Assembly (NCBI GenBank): GCA_003218345.1
Contig: QHNF01000223.1
Coordinates: 1-6,466 of the forward strand
Length of the DNA: 6,466 nt
Reading direction: 5' to 3'
Source: Verrucomicrobiota bacterium
GTDB taxonomy: Bacteria > Verrucomicrobiota > Verrucomicrobiia > Chthoniobacterales > UBA10450
Shown: positions 1 to 6,073 of the stretch, piece after piece
Position numbering within the stretch: the first letter of the stretch is position 1
Layout: each line of letters opens with the position of its first letter
Program-made: the position numbers and the translations under genes
The notes under the pieces: model-generated
Told to the model about the DNA's origin: nothing
The model's database searches: none
What the model saw: only the letters and a program-made list of their open reading frames with translations

Positions 1-21
1 CGATCTGTTCATTCTCCGCCA

Positions 22-285
22 ATGTCTGAAACACAAGCGCCGCCGCAATTACCAAAATCCCAGCCCTCATTTGGAAGGCGGCACAGCACGATTATCAAGC
101 TACTCGGCGTCGGCGCGCTCGTTCTCGTGTTGTTGATTCCGCTGGTAATGATCAGGGGTGTATTGAGCGATCGACTTTCGCGGCGCAATGAAGCGGTGGC
201 CGATATCACTTCGTCCTGGGGTAAGGAACAGAACGTAATTGTGCCGGTGCTTGGGATTCCGTATCAATACAAATTAAAGCGGTGA
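22..285 (+). CDS. creD: CreD family inner membrane protein, N-terminal fragment (frameshifted)
   Basis: This 87-residue piece is the start of a CreD-like cell-envelope protein. Seen: a polar N-terminus (residues 1-22), one strong membrane segment (about 24-48, containing LVLLIPLVMIRGVL), then the CreD-typical stretch RRNEAVADITSSWG and VPVLGIPYQYK, where the periplasmic domain normally begins. The family is usually about 450 residues in one chain. Here the frame hits TGA at 283-285, while the rest of CreD continues in the -1 frame from 282. ATG 22 is chosen because the segment before the membrane helix has the expected length; no Shine-Dalgarno is visible in the 21 bases available. E. coli CreD belongs to the CreBC regulon, but no creB or creC is in view, so a role beyond membrane/envelope function is not supported. 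Read it together with 282-1418 as one gene. Confidence 0.85.
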   Translation: MSETQAPPQLPKSQPSFGRRHSTIIKLLGVGALVLVLLIPLVMIRGVLSDRLSRRNEAVADITSSWGKEQNVIVPVLGIPYQYKLKR

Positions 286-1418
286 AGGAAATGCCTGCTC
301 CTGACGGAAAGATGGAGCGACGCGAAGTGGAGGAAACTACGACCGCAGCCGCGTATTTCCTGCCGGAGACGCTGCACATCATGGGCGACGCGCAAACGCA
401 GATGTTACATCGAGGCATTTACAATGCGGCGGTTTTTCGCGCACAGGTGACGCTCTCTGGAAAATTTGCGCCGCCCGATTTCGGCCCGCTCAAGATCGAT
501 GTTAAGGATGTGCAATGGAAAGACGCGTTCGTCACGATCGCGGTAAACGATTTGCGCGGAACACGCGAAGGAATAGTGCTCAACTGGGGTGGCACCAAGC
601 GCCCGCTGCTGCCCGGCTCGCAAGTTCCAGGTTACACCACGGGCGCGACCGCATCGCTCGGAACTGACAAGCCGATTGCGAGCGAAATCGAATTTTCGAT
701 TCCACTCGATTTCAATGGCAGCGAGGGAATCTTCTTTGCGCCTTTTGGGTTGCAGAATGAGGCGACTTTGAAATCGAATTGGGCTGATCCGGCCTTTCGC
801 GGCGCGTTTTTGCCCGCGGAACGGTCGGTGCGTCCGGATGGCTTTGATGCGAAGTGGAAAGTCTCATATTACGGTCGCGATTACCCGCAATCATGGACGA
901 GCCGTGCCGGCAACGAGCGATTCACGACGCAATCCGTTTCAAATTCGCTTTTCAGTGTCCAGCTCTTGTCAATTCTGGACGCGTATCGTTACGTCGAACG
1001 CTCGATCAAATACGGTGTACTTTTTCTCGTGCTTGTTTTCACGACGTTCTTCCTCTTCGAAGTCACGGCGCGACAGAAGATTCATCCGTTTCAATATCTG
1101 ATGGTCGGCGCGGCGCTCTGTCTGTTTTATCTGCTGTTGTTGTCGATTTCAGAATTTATCGGATTCGGTTGGGCGTATCTGATCGCGGTCGTTGCATCGA
1201 CACTATTGATCACCTGGTATTGCCGGTTCTTCCTGGGCGGCGGCGTGCGAACATTCATGATCGGCGCAGGTCTCGCGGGTGTTTATACATTTCTCTATAT
1301 CACCTTGCGGCAGCAAGACTACGCCTTGCTCATGGGCGCAATTGCGCTCTTTATCGTGCTGGCGATCGTAATGTACGTGACGCGCAAAGTGGATTGGTAC
1401 GCGCGGGACGCGAGCTAA
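282..1418 (+). CDS. creD: CreD family inner membrane protein, main part (frameshifted)
   Basis: This carries the bulk of CreD: 378 residues from the GTG at 282, or in the ancestral gene simply the continuation of 22-285. Seen: a long periplasmic domain (about residues 1-240) with family-typical YFLPETL (25-31), RGIYNAAVF (44-52), NDLRG (89-93) and FLPAERSV (176-183). About five membrane helices follow (244-262, 270-290, 293-312, 322-340, 347-366). The most diagnostic block is HPFQYLMVGAAL...FYLLLLSISE (268-291), and the C-terminal TRKVDWYA is also a family hallmark. The two pieces together make about 465 residues, the normal CreD length. The frames overlap as GTGA at 282-285, but no ribosome site precedes that GTG, so independent translation is doubtful. 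Apart from the one-base shift the coding sequence looks intact. The biochemical function of CreD is poorly defined; in enterobacteria it is linked to envelope integrity and the Cre regulon. Confidence 0.88.
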   Translation: MKEMPAPDGKMERREVEETTTAAAYFLPETLHIMGDAQTQMLHRGIYNAAVFRAQVTLSGKFAPPDFGPLKIDVKDVQWKDAFVTIAVNDLRGTREGIVLNWGGTKRPLLPGSQVPGYTTGATASLGTDKPIASEIEFSIPLDFNGSEGIFFAPFGLQNEATLKSNWADPAFRGAFLPAERSVRPDGFDAKWKVSYYGRDYPQSWTSRAGNERFTTQSVSNSLFSVQLLSILDAYRYVERSIKYGVLFLVLVFTTFFLFEVTARQKIHPFQYLMVGAALCLFYLLLLSISEFIGFGWAYLIAVVASTLLITWYCRFFLGGGVRTFMIGAGLAGVYTFLYITLRQQDYALLMGAIALFIVLAIVMYVTRKVDWYARDAS

Positions 1419-1499
1419 GACCGAGAGAAGAGCGAAGTGAAGGAGAACGCCGGGTTACAGAACGTCTAGCGTCAGGCGTCGGGGCGGAGAGGATCGCGA

Positions 1500-1528
1500 T
1501 TGACAGAATGACCGCATTTTCATATCAC
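1500..1528 (+). promoter_or_regulatory. Predicted sigma70-type promoter
   Basis: TTGACA at 1500-1505 is a perfect -35 match. Exactly 17 bases later comes TATCAC (1523-1528), matching four of six bases of the -10 consensus. Transcription would start near 1535, about 40 bases before the ATG of the tail-tube relic at 1576. It could also drive the small gene at 2086. This is a sequence match only. The six-out-of-six -35 with ideal spacing makes it the best promoter in the window. Confidence 0.5.
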
Positions 1529-1575
1529 GCCGCTTTCGCTCTCCACTCTTGCTAGGCTGAAAATATTCCCCGATC

Positions 1576-2037
1576 ATGGCTGAATTTTCTGTCAACCCGA
1601 AGCGTTTTGATCCCTACAAGAACTTTAAGTTCCGCATCAAGTGGGACGGTCGCTACGTTGCTGGAGTCAGCAAGATAAGTGACTGCGGCGTACGACTGAA
1701 GTTATCCAGCATCGCGAAGGAGGCGATCCGAGCAGCAGCCGCAAATCTCCGGGCCTCACCGAATATGCGCCGATCACGCTTGAGCGTGGTGTTACCCACG
1801 ACCCTGAGTTCGAGAAGATTTCCGCAAAGACATCATTCTCTAGCTTTACAATGAGGCCGGACAACTCGTCCTCGCCTACAAGATTTACCGCTGCTGGGCT
1901 TCAGAATATCAAATACTTCCCGACTTGACGCGAACGCGAATGCCATCGCTATCGAGCAGCTCAAACTGGAGAATGAAGGTTGGGAACGAGACCAGTCGGT
2001 AAGGGAGCCGGTCGAGCCATCTTCAAGAAAACCGTAA
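1576..2037 (+). pseudogene. Decayed phage/contractile-injection tail tube protein (gp19-like)
   Basis: The opening MAEFSVNPKRFDPYKNFKF, then WDGRYVAGVSKIS, is typical of the T4 gp19-like tail tube family found in contractile phage tails and phage-like injection systems. That frame leaves homology after codon AGT (1678-1680). The family sequence resumes in frame 3 at 1683 (LRRTTEV..., HREGGDPSSSRKSPG, TLERGVTHDPEFEK, to about 1817). It then jumps to frame 2 at 1820 (FRKDIIL, stop TAG at 1841, LYNEAGQLVLAYKIYRCW, SEYQILPDL). From 1930 it continues in frame 1 (ANANAIAIEQLKLENEGWER to TAA at 2035-2037). The lesions are a one-base loss near 1681-1682, a missing segment of roughly 20 residues at 1818-1819, a GAG-to-TAG type nonsense at 1841, and a one-base loss near 1928. 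An intact protein of this family is about 165-175 residues. No sheath, baseplate or other tail gene is in view. The identity is strong; the assignment to phage versus eCIS is open. Confidence 0.9.
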
Positions 2038-2085
2038 CCAATCCTGGGGGTCAACAGCCTAGTTTGACTGCGGAACAATAAAGTC

Positions 2086-2580
2086 GTGATTGTGCCGATC
2101 TCGTTTCGTGGAGGATTTTATGCCGGATTAGCCGTCGCGTTTTGCATTGCGCTCTACCTCGTCTGGCTCTGGCAACCTGAGCGTCAGGTCCAGCGTCACA
2201 CTGAAAATTTCTTTCACGCGATTGAACACAAAAACTGGGCGGCCGCGGCCGATTTTATCGGGAGCGATTATCAAGACCAATGGGGCGACGATCGGGCGCG
2301 TGTTCTCGAGCGCATGCGCGAAGGCTTTCGATACCTTCGCGGCCCAAGGCTCATCGCGCCTCATCCAAATGTGCAGGTTAAGACGCGGCGCGCGGTGTGG
2401 AGCAGCAAGATTATGGTCTATAGCACTGACGATGAAGCGATGGAATTTCTCGACGAACGCGTCAATTCGCTGCCCACGCCCTTCGAGTTCGAGTGGCATC
2501 GTCTGTCTGGCAAACCTTGGGATTGGAAACTCGCGCGAGTGAGCAATTCGGCATTCGAAATCCCAGCGGATACTTACTGA
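2086..2580 (+). CDS. Membrane-anchored protein of unknown function
   Basis: This 164-residue protein is not recognised as a named family. Seen: a single hydrophobic segment at about residues 10-28 (GFYAGLAVAFCIALYLVWLW) that looks like an uncleaved anchor, with the remainder soluble and probably extracytoplasmic. Residues 35-85 (QRHTENFFHAIEHKNWAAAADFI..., DYQDQWGDD, REGFRYL) look like a helix pair followed by a beta-rich C-terminal half with WSSKIMVYS and FEFEWHRLSGKPWDWKLARV. This pattern suggests an NTF2/SnoaL-like cone fold, but that is inference from pattern only. The frame is closed upstream by TGA at 2065, so the start is GTG 2086 or GTG 2092; neither has a good ribosome site. It is the last plus-strand gene before the convergent oxidoreductase, and base composition resembles its neighbours. 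The consistent hydrophobic pattern and full-length frame support a real gene. Confidence 0.75.
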   Translation: MIVPISFRGGFYAGLAVAFCIALYLVWLWQPERQVQRHTENFFHAIEHKNWAAAADFIGSDYQDQWGDDRARVLERMREGFRYLRGPRLIAPHPNVQVKTRRAVWSSKIMVYSTDDEAMEFLDERVNSLPTPFEFEWHRLSGKPWDWKLARVSNSAFEIPADTY

Positions 2581-2601
2581 AGAACTGAAGAATCGATAGC
2601 C

Positions 2602-3798
2602 TTACGCGGGCAGCCTGCTATTTGCCGAGAGCCTGGCGCAACTGCGTCTTGGCAGATTCCACCTCACGCGGTGGTTGTTGGCAAAGCAGAATCCCCGGAG
2701 CTTTTCCCCCTGGTAATAGCGAACAACGAATTTTTTCTTCCCATAGGTACCGTGAAGATCGACACGGGTCGTCAGCACGCTGAAGTCCCCAACAAAATCC
2801 ATGTGCAAGTCGAACATCTCTGTCCAGAAGTAGGGGACCTGCTCGTAGCGGATGCGCTTTTTGCCCGTCATGTTAGCGCCTGCGATAAGGCCCTGGCTTC
2901 GGGCGTTCTCCCAATGGGTCTGCCGCCGCACGCCGCCCATTATCCGATCTGGATAAAATGCCAGGTCGCCTACAGCATAAATCCCTTTTTCTTCTGTCTC
3001 GAGATATTCAGTGACCGGCGATCCGTGCGGTCCCGCCAGAGGCGTGTTGCGGACAAGCTCGAGGTTTGGCTCTGCGCCGCAGGCGACCACAGCGAGGCCG
3101 ACTGGGAATCGGTTGCCACTTTTTGTCTGGATATTGCGCAGAACGGTCTTGCCCTCAAAGCCATTAAGGCTTTCGCTCATCGACATGCTTACCCCGTGTC
3201 TTGCAAAATAATCGGTGAGCCACGCGCCGATTTCCGGATCCAGATAGCGGTCCAACAAATAAGAATCGCGATGCATGAGACCAACCTTTAGTTTCATCAT
3301 TCGCAAACTCGCTGCCGCCTCGCATGCGAGTAATCCGCCACCCACGACCATGACGCCTTTCTCCAGGCTTGCCATCTCTTTCAAAGCGAGTGCGTCGCGA
3401 AGCGTTCGCAGGTAAATCACGTTGCCCAGATTGGTTCCAGCTACCGGGGGACGGACCGGACGGCTGCCCATTGCCAGGCACGCTTTGTTGAATTCAATGC
3501 TTTCGCCATTGGCCAGCACAGCCAGACGCCGGTCGATGTTGAACTGCGTTACCACCGTGCCAAATCGCGTCTCAATTTTGTGCGCTTCGTACCAGGATTC
3601 ATTTGGTTCCTGCAATTTTTTGAGCTGCGGATCTTTTTCCCGCAAAAAACTTTTCGAGAGGATCCAGCGCTTGTAAGGCGGAAACACTTCGGCCGCGACC
3701 AACGTGACAGTCCCGCGTTTGTCGTGGCGGCGTATTCCTTCGCATGCGCTGGCCCCGCCAATACCGCCACCGATGATGAGATAGTCGCGCTGAATCAT
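2602..3798 (-). CDS. FAD/NAD(P)-dependent oxidoreductase, ferredoxin-reductase/AIF type
   Basis: This two-Rossmann-fold flavoprotein has 398 residues from ATG 3798. Seen: the N-terminal FAD-binding fold YLIIGGGIGGASACEGIRR (6-24); the active-site-side segment PPYKRWILSKSFLRE (40-54), matching the family pattern PYxRxxLSK; ACLAMGSRP (106-114); a second nucleotide fold VMVVGGGLLACEAAASLR (149-166) with GxGxxA, expected to bind NAD(P)H; ACGAEPN (239-245); and the FAD-ribityl motif GIYAVGDLA (272-280). The C-terminal part contains PYFWTEMFDL (322-331), typical of ferredoxin/rubredoxin reductases. No CxxxxC redox pair is seen, so it is not a disulfide reductase. The electron partner is unknown; no ferredoxin or oxygenase gene is nearby. 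A GTG at 3813 would add five residues; ATG is preferred because the Rossmann strand then starts at the usual distance. The last about 23 residues look out of frame (ancestral stop probably at 2618-2620). Confidence 0.87.
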   Translation of the reverse strand: MIQRDYLIIGGGIGGASACEGIRRHDKRGTVTLVAAEVFPPYKRWILSKSFLREKDPQLKKLQEPNESWYEAHKIETRFGTVVTQFNIDRRLAVLANGESIEFNKACLAMGSRPVRPPVAGTNLGNVIYLRTLRDALALKEMASLEKGVMVVGGGLLACEAAASLRMMKLKVGLMHRDSYLLDRYLDPEIGAWLTDYFARHGVSMSMSESLNGFEGKTVLRNIQTKSGNRFPVGLAVVACGAEPNLELVRNTPLAGPHGSPVTEYLETEEKGIYAVGDLAFYPDRIMGGVRRQTHWENARSQGLIAGANMTGKKRIRYEQVPYFWTEMFDLHMDFVGDFSVLTTRVDLHGTYGKKKFVVRYYQGEKLRGFCFANNHRVRWNLPRRSCARLSANSRLPA

Positions 3799-3853
3799 AT
3801 GGGAAACTCGCACGATAATTTCGACGCTGGTGCGCCGACAAGTTAAATCGTCA

Positions 3854-3895
3854 AAAGTCCTTAAAACGGCTGCGGGATTTCCGATTTAAGGCTTT
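3854..3895. promoter_or_regulatory. Strong dyad between spmAB and the oxidoreductase (operator or terminator)
   Basis: CCTTAAAACGG (3859-3869) and CCGATTTAAGG (3881-3891) are inverted 11-base arms with one mismatch, separated by 11 bases. The stem can be extended by AAAG (3854-3857) with CTTT (3892-3895) across a one-base bulge. It lies after the spmAB stop and about 60 bases before the oxidoreductase start on the minus strand. Read on that strand it is followed by a short TTTT, so it could end the spmAB transcript. The 22-base centre-to-centre spacing would also suit a dimeric regulator. The sequence does not decide between these. Confidence 0.5.
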
Positions 3896-3925
3896 GGTTA
3901 TCAGCTTTCCTACCTCTTGTTCTCG

Positions 3926-5323
3926 TCACAGTACCGCGCGGCAAATAATTACCGACGCAACGACGCCCGTGAGATCGGCCAGCAAACCCGCCGGGATCGC
4001 GTGTCGCGTTTGTTTTATTCCCACGGCTCCAAAGTAAACCGCCGCAACGTAAAACGTGGTCTCCGTGCTTCCATAGATCGTCGCCGCCGTCAGACTAACG
4101 ATATTGTCGGGCCCCAGCCGATGCACAATGTCCGTGAGTAGAGCGAGCGTCGCGCTTCCGCTCAAAGGCCGCATCAAGGCAAGCGGGAGGAGGTCTGTTG
4201 GAAATTGCAGCGGCGTCAAAATTGGTGCAAGCAGACGGCTCAACAAATCGATTCCGCCGGCGCCTTTGAACATGCCAATCGCCACAAGCATCGTCACGAG
4301 AAACGGAATGATTTTTAGAATCACGCCGAAGCCTTCTTTCGCACCCTCGACAAACTCATCATAAACTTTCACACCACGACCCGCAGCGTAGAGCGGAAAG
4401 AAGCTGAGCAGAAACGGTATCGCCAAAATTGACAAAGCGTTTACGCTCCGGACAAAGACATTCTGCGCCGCTGCTGCTGGAGCCATTGCAATACCGAACA
4501 CGGTTGGCGCCACCATCCGCACAAACAATGCGATGAAGAGGATAATCAGTGCACTCAGCGCAATTAGACCCAGGACAGACAATCTTCTCGGCGGTTCCTG
4601 CAAGGCAACGCTGCTACTGTAGGCCGGGTTGGTGACTCCGGCTTGGCTTACGCCGGCGTCTTCTTTAATTTCCGCTTTCTCAAAATTCTGCTCGATCGTC
4701 GTTCTCTGATCTAACGGCGAAATTCGAAAAATCGGCAATTTTTCAAAGAGTTTCACTGAAACGATTGCCACGCCTGCGGCGCAAAGTGTCGCGAGCAGTG
4801 CCGTGCCTACAATTGCGGTCGGCCGTGTTGATCCGGACGCGGCCAGAATGGCGATTGCGGTCGCAGGAATCAATTGCACAGAACTCGTATTGATCGCCAG
4901 GAATGTGCACATGGCATTTGTTGCCACGCCGGGTCGAGGGTTGAGCGATTCCAAATCGCGCATCGCGCGCAAGCCGAGTGGAGTAGCGGCGTTTCCGAGG
5001 CCAAGCATGTTCGCCGCCATGTTCATTACCATCGATCCCATTGCCGGATGTTCCGGTGGAACGTCCGGGAAAAGCCGGCGCATGACTGGGCGCAGACCGC
5101 GCGCAATTCGTTGAACAAGGCCGGCGCGCTCGGCCAAACGCATTAGACCCAGCCATAGTGCCATTATCCCGATAAGCCCCAACGCAATCGTGACGGCGGT
5201 TTTCGCGCCATCGAGCGCACCCTCGGTCACATCTTTGAACCGGTCATTCCAGCCGCCGATCGCCACCGCGAGCAAGACAAGCGCGAGCCAAATGTAATTC
5301 AGCACGCGTGCTGTTCTAGCCAC
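3926..5323 (-). CDS. Fused SpmA-SpmB membrane protein (nucleoside recognition/Gate domains)
   Basis: This 465-residue polytopic membrane protein joins the equivalents of Bacillus SpmA and SpmB. The SpmA-like half (about 8-195) shows NYIWLALVLL, DVTEGALDGAKTAVTIALGL, LFPDVPPEHPAMG and the hallmark GLGNAATPLGLRAM (108-121). A hydrophilic linker (about 200-248) follows. The SpmB-like half (about 250-465) shows VYDEFVEGAKEGFGVILKIIPFLV, MRPLSGSATLALL (384-396) and YGSTETTFYVAAVYFG (417-432). In Bacillus, the separate SpmA and SpmB affect spore-core dehydration. Fused versions occur in many non-sporulating Gram-negative bacteria, where the role is unknown; the Gate fold suggests a transporter. The start is GTG 5323; GTG 5305 would give the shorter family-like start VLNYIW, and neither has a clear ribosome site. 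It is divergent from the acetate transporter with 98 bases between. The frame is intact, with no sign of decay. Confidence 0.88.
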   Translation of the reverse strand: MARTARVLNYIWLALVLLAVAIGGWNDRFKDVTEGALDGAKTAVTIALGLIGIMALWLGLMRLAERAGLVQRIARGLRPVMRRLFPDVPPEHPAMGSMVMNMAANMLGLGNAATPLGLRAMRDLESLNPRPGVATNAMCTFLAINTSSVQLIPATAIAILAASGSTRPTAIVGTALLATLCAAGVAIVSVKLFEKLPIFRISPLDQRTTIEQNFEKAEIKEDAGVSQAGVTNPAYSSSVALQEPPRRLSVLGLIALSALIILFIALFVRMVAPTVFGIAMAPAAAAQNVFVRSVNALSILAIPFLLSFFPLYAAGRGVKVYDEFVEGAKEGFGVILKIIPFLVTMLVAIGMFKGAGGIDLLSRLLAPILTPLQFPTDLLPLALMRPLSGSATLALLTDIVHRLGPDNIVSLTAATIYGSTETTFYVAAVYFGAVGIKQTRHAIPAGLLADLTGVVASVIICRAVL

Positions 5324-5421
5324 ATCGCTGTGCGACGTCCAGTCTTAGACGTGCCACAGGCGCATGGCTACAGCCGATATTGTGATTGCGTTATCGAACT
5401 TTTTCTCAGCACACTCGCGCC

Positions 5422-6012
5422 ATGAACGAATCCGTGACTCAAATCAAAGACACCACCGGAAATCCCGCTCCGCTTGGCCTGCTTGGTTTCGGCATGACCA
5501 CCGTGTTGCTCAACCTGCACAACGCCGGCTTCTATGAACTCAACAGCATGATTCTGGCGATGGGGATTTGCTATGGCGGCGCTGCGCAAATTGTCGCCGG
5601 AATTATGGAGTGGAGGAAAGGCAACACCTTTGCAACGACCGCGTTTCTTTCCTATGGCCTGTTCTGGCTCTCACTCGTCGCGCTAATTGTCGTGGCGAAA
5701 TTGGGATGGGGTGCAGCCTCTAACGATACGGCAATGGCTGCGTATTTGGCCATGTGGGGATTGTTCACCGCCGTTATGTTCATCGGCACGTTGCGGCTTA
5801 ACCGCGCCTTACAAGTGGTGTTCGCAACGCTGACGATTTTGTTCCTCATGCTTGCCATTGGTGATTTCACTAACGCGAGTCCCGGATTCAAACACGCCAC
5901 TGGTTACGAAGGAATCTTTTGCGGTTTCGCTGCGATCTACGCCGGCCTCGCGCAAGTGCTCAACGAATTGTATGGGAAAACCGTGTTGCCGCTCGGACCG
6001 GTGCAGAAATAA
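5422..6012 (+). CDS. satP: Acetate uptake transporter, GPR1/FUN34/YaaH (SatP) family
   Basis: This 196-residue six-helix membrane protein imports acetate and similar small monocarboxylates (succinate in some members), probably with protons or as a channel-like hexamer, according to studies of E. coli SatP and its relatives. Seen: the family signature NPAPLGL (14-20) at the mouth of helix 1, followed by [15 protein letters not shown]; the conserved [10 protein letters not shown] (51-60); [21 protein letters not shown] (62-82); and further helices at about 82-93, 105-122, 129-146 and 163-180. The length equals the usual 185-200 residues and the frame is intact. ATG 5422 is chosen over an in-frame TTG at 5386, which would add a non-conserved polar 12-residue extension. 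No Shine-Dalgarno is visible before the ATG. No acetyl-CoA synthetase gene is in the window. The gene converges on recN with 47 bases between. Confidence 0.93.
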   Translation: MNESVTQIKDTTGNPAPLGLLGFGMTTVLLNLHNAGFYELNSMILAMGICYGGAAQIVAGIMEWRKGNTFATTAFLSYGLFWLSLVALIVVAKLGWGAASNDTAMAAYLAMWGLFTAVMFIGTLRLNRALQVVFATLTILFLMLAIGDFTNASPGFKHATGYEGIFCGFAAIYAGLAQVLNELYGKTVLPLGPVQK

Positions 6013-6041
6013 TCGTGCTCGGGTTCTTAGCGTCGGCGACC

Positions 6042-6073
6042 GTAGAAAGGACGATTGAGTCAATCGCCCCTAC
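6042..6073. repeat. REP-like palindrome between convergent satP and recN
   Basis: CGATTGA (6052-6058) and TCAATCG (6060-6066) form a perfect 7-base inverted repeat around a single G. GTAG (6042-6045) and CTAC (6070-6073) extend the symmetry outward, with a degenerate left arm. The layout GTAGgggCGATT...AATCGCCCCTAC resembles dispersed REP-type palindromes seen in many bacterial genomes. It overlaps the recN stop codon. As RNA it would form a 5-bp stem with a 5-base loop and no U-run, so it is at best a weak bidirectional terminator. Confidence 0.45.

Noticed and set aside
270..290. Programmed -1 frameshifting in creD
   Set aside because: There is no X XXY YYZ slippery heptamer and no clear downstream pseudoknot, and CreD is not known to be recoded.
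1462..1482. Three imperfect heptamers (ACGTCTA, GCGTCAG, GCGTCGG) in the creD-tube spacer
   Set aside because: The copies share only the CGTC core and the tract is too short to support a repeat array or operator.
854..1555. A 233-codon plus-strand open frame overlapping the 3' part of creD
   Set aside because: It is a +1 shadow of creD, rich in Arg/Ser and without recognisable motifs. The creD frame here carries conserved membrane helices.
2671..3291. A 206-codon plus-strand open frame antisense to the FAD oxidoreductase
   Set aside because: Composition and lack of motifs mark it as an antisense shadow. The minus-strand frame contains both Rossmann motifs.
4743..5156. A 137-codon minus-strand open frame inside spmAB
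   Set aside because: It is an out-of-frame shadow of the well-conserved SpmA half, with low-complexity Arg/Gly/Ser content.
5324..5421. Divergent promoters and the small dyad GTCTTAGAC between spmAB and satP
   Set aside because: No -35/-10 pair with acceptable spacing and match was found on either strand, and the dyad has only 4-base arms.
5386..5421. An upstream TTG start for the acetate transporter
   Set aside because: It would add 12 residues not seen in the family, whereas ATG 5422 gives the normal short polar N-terminus before NPAPLGL.
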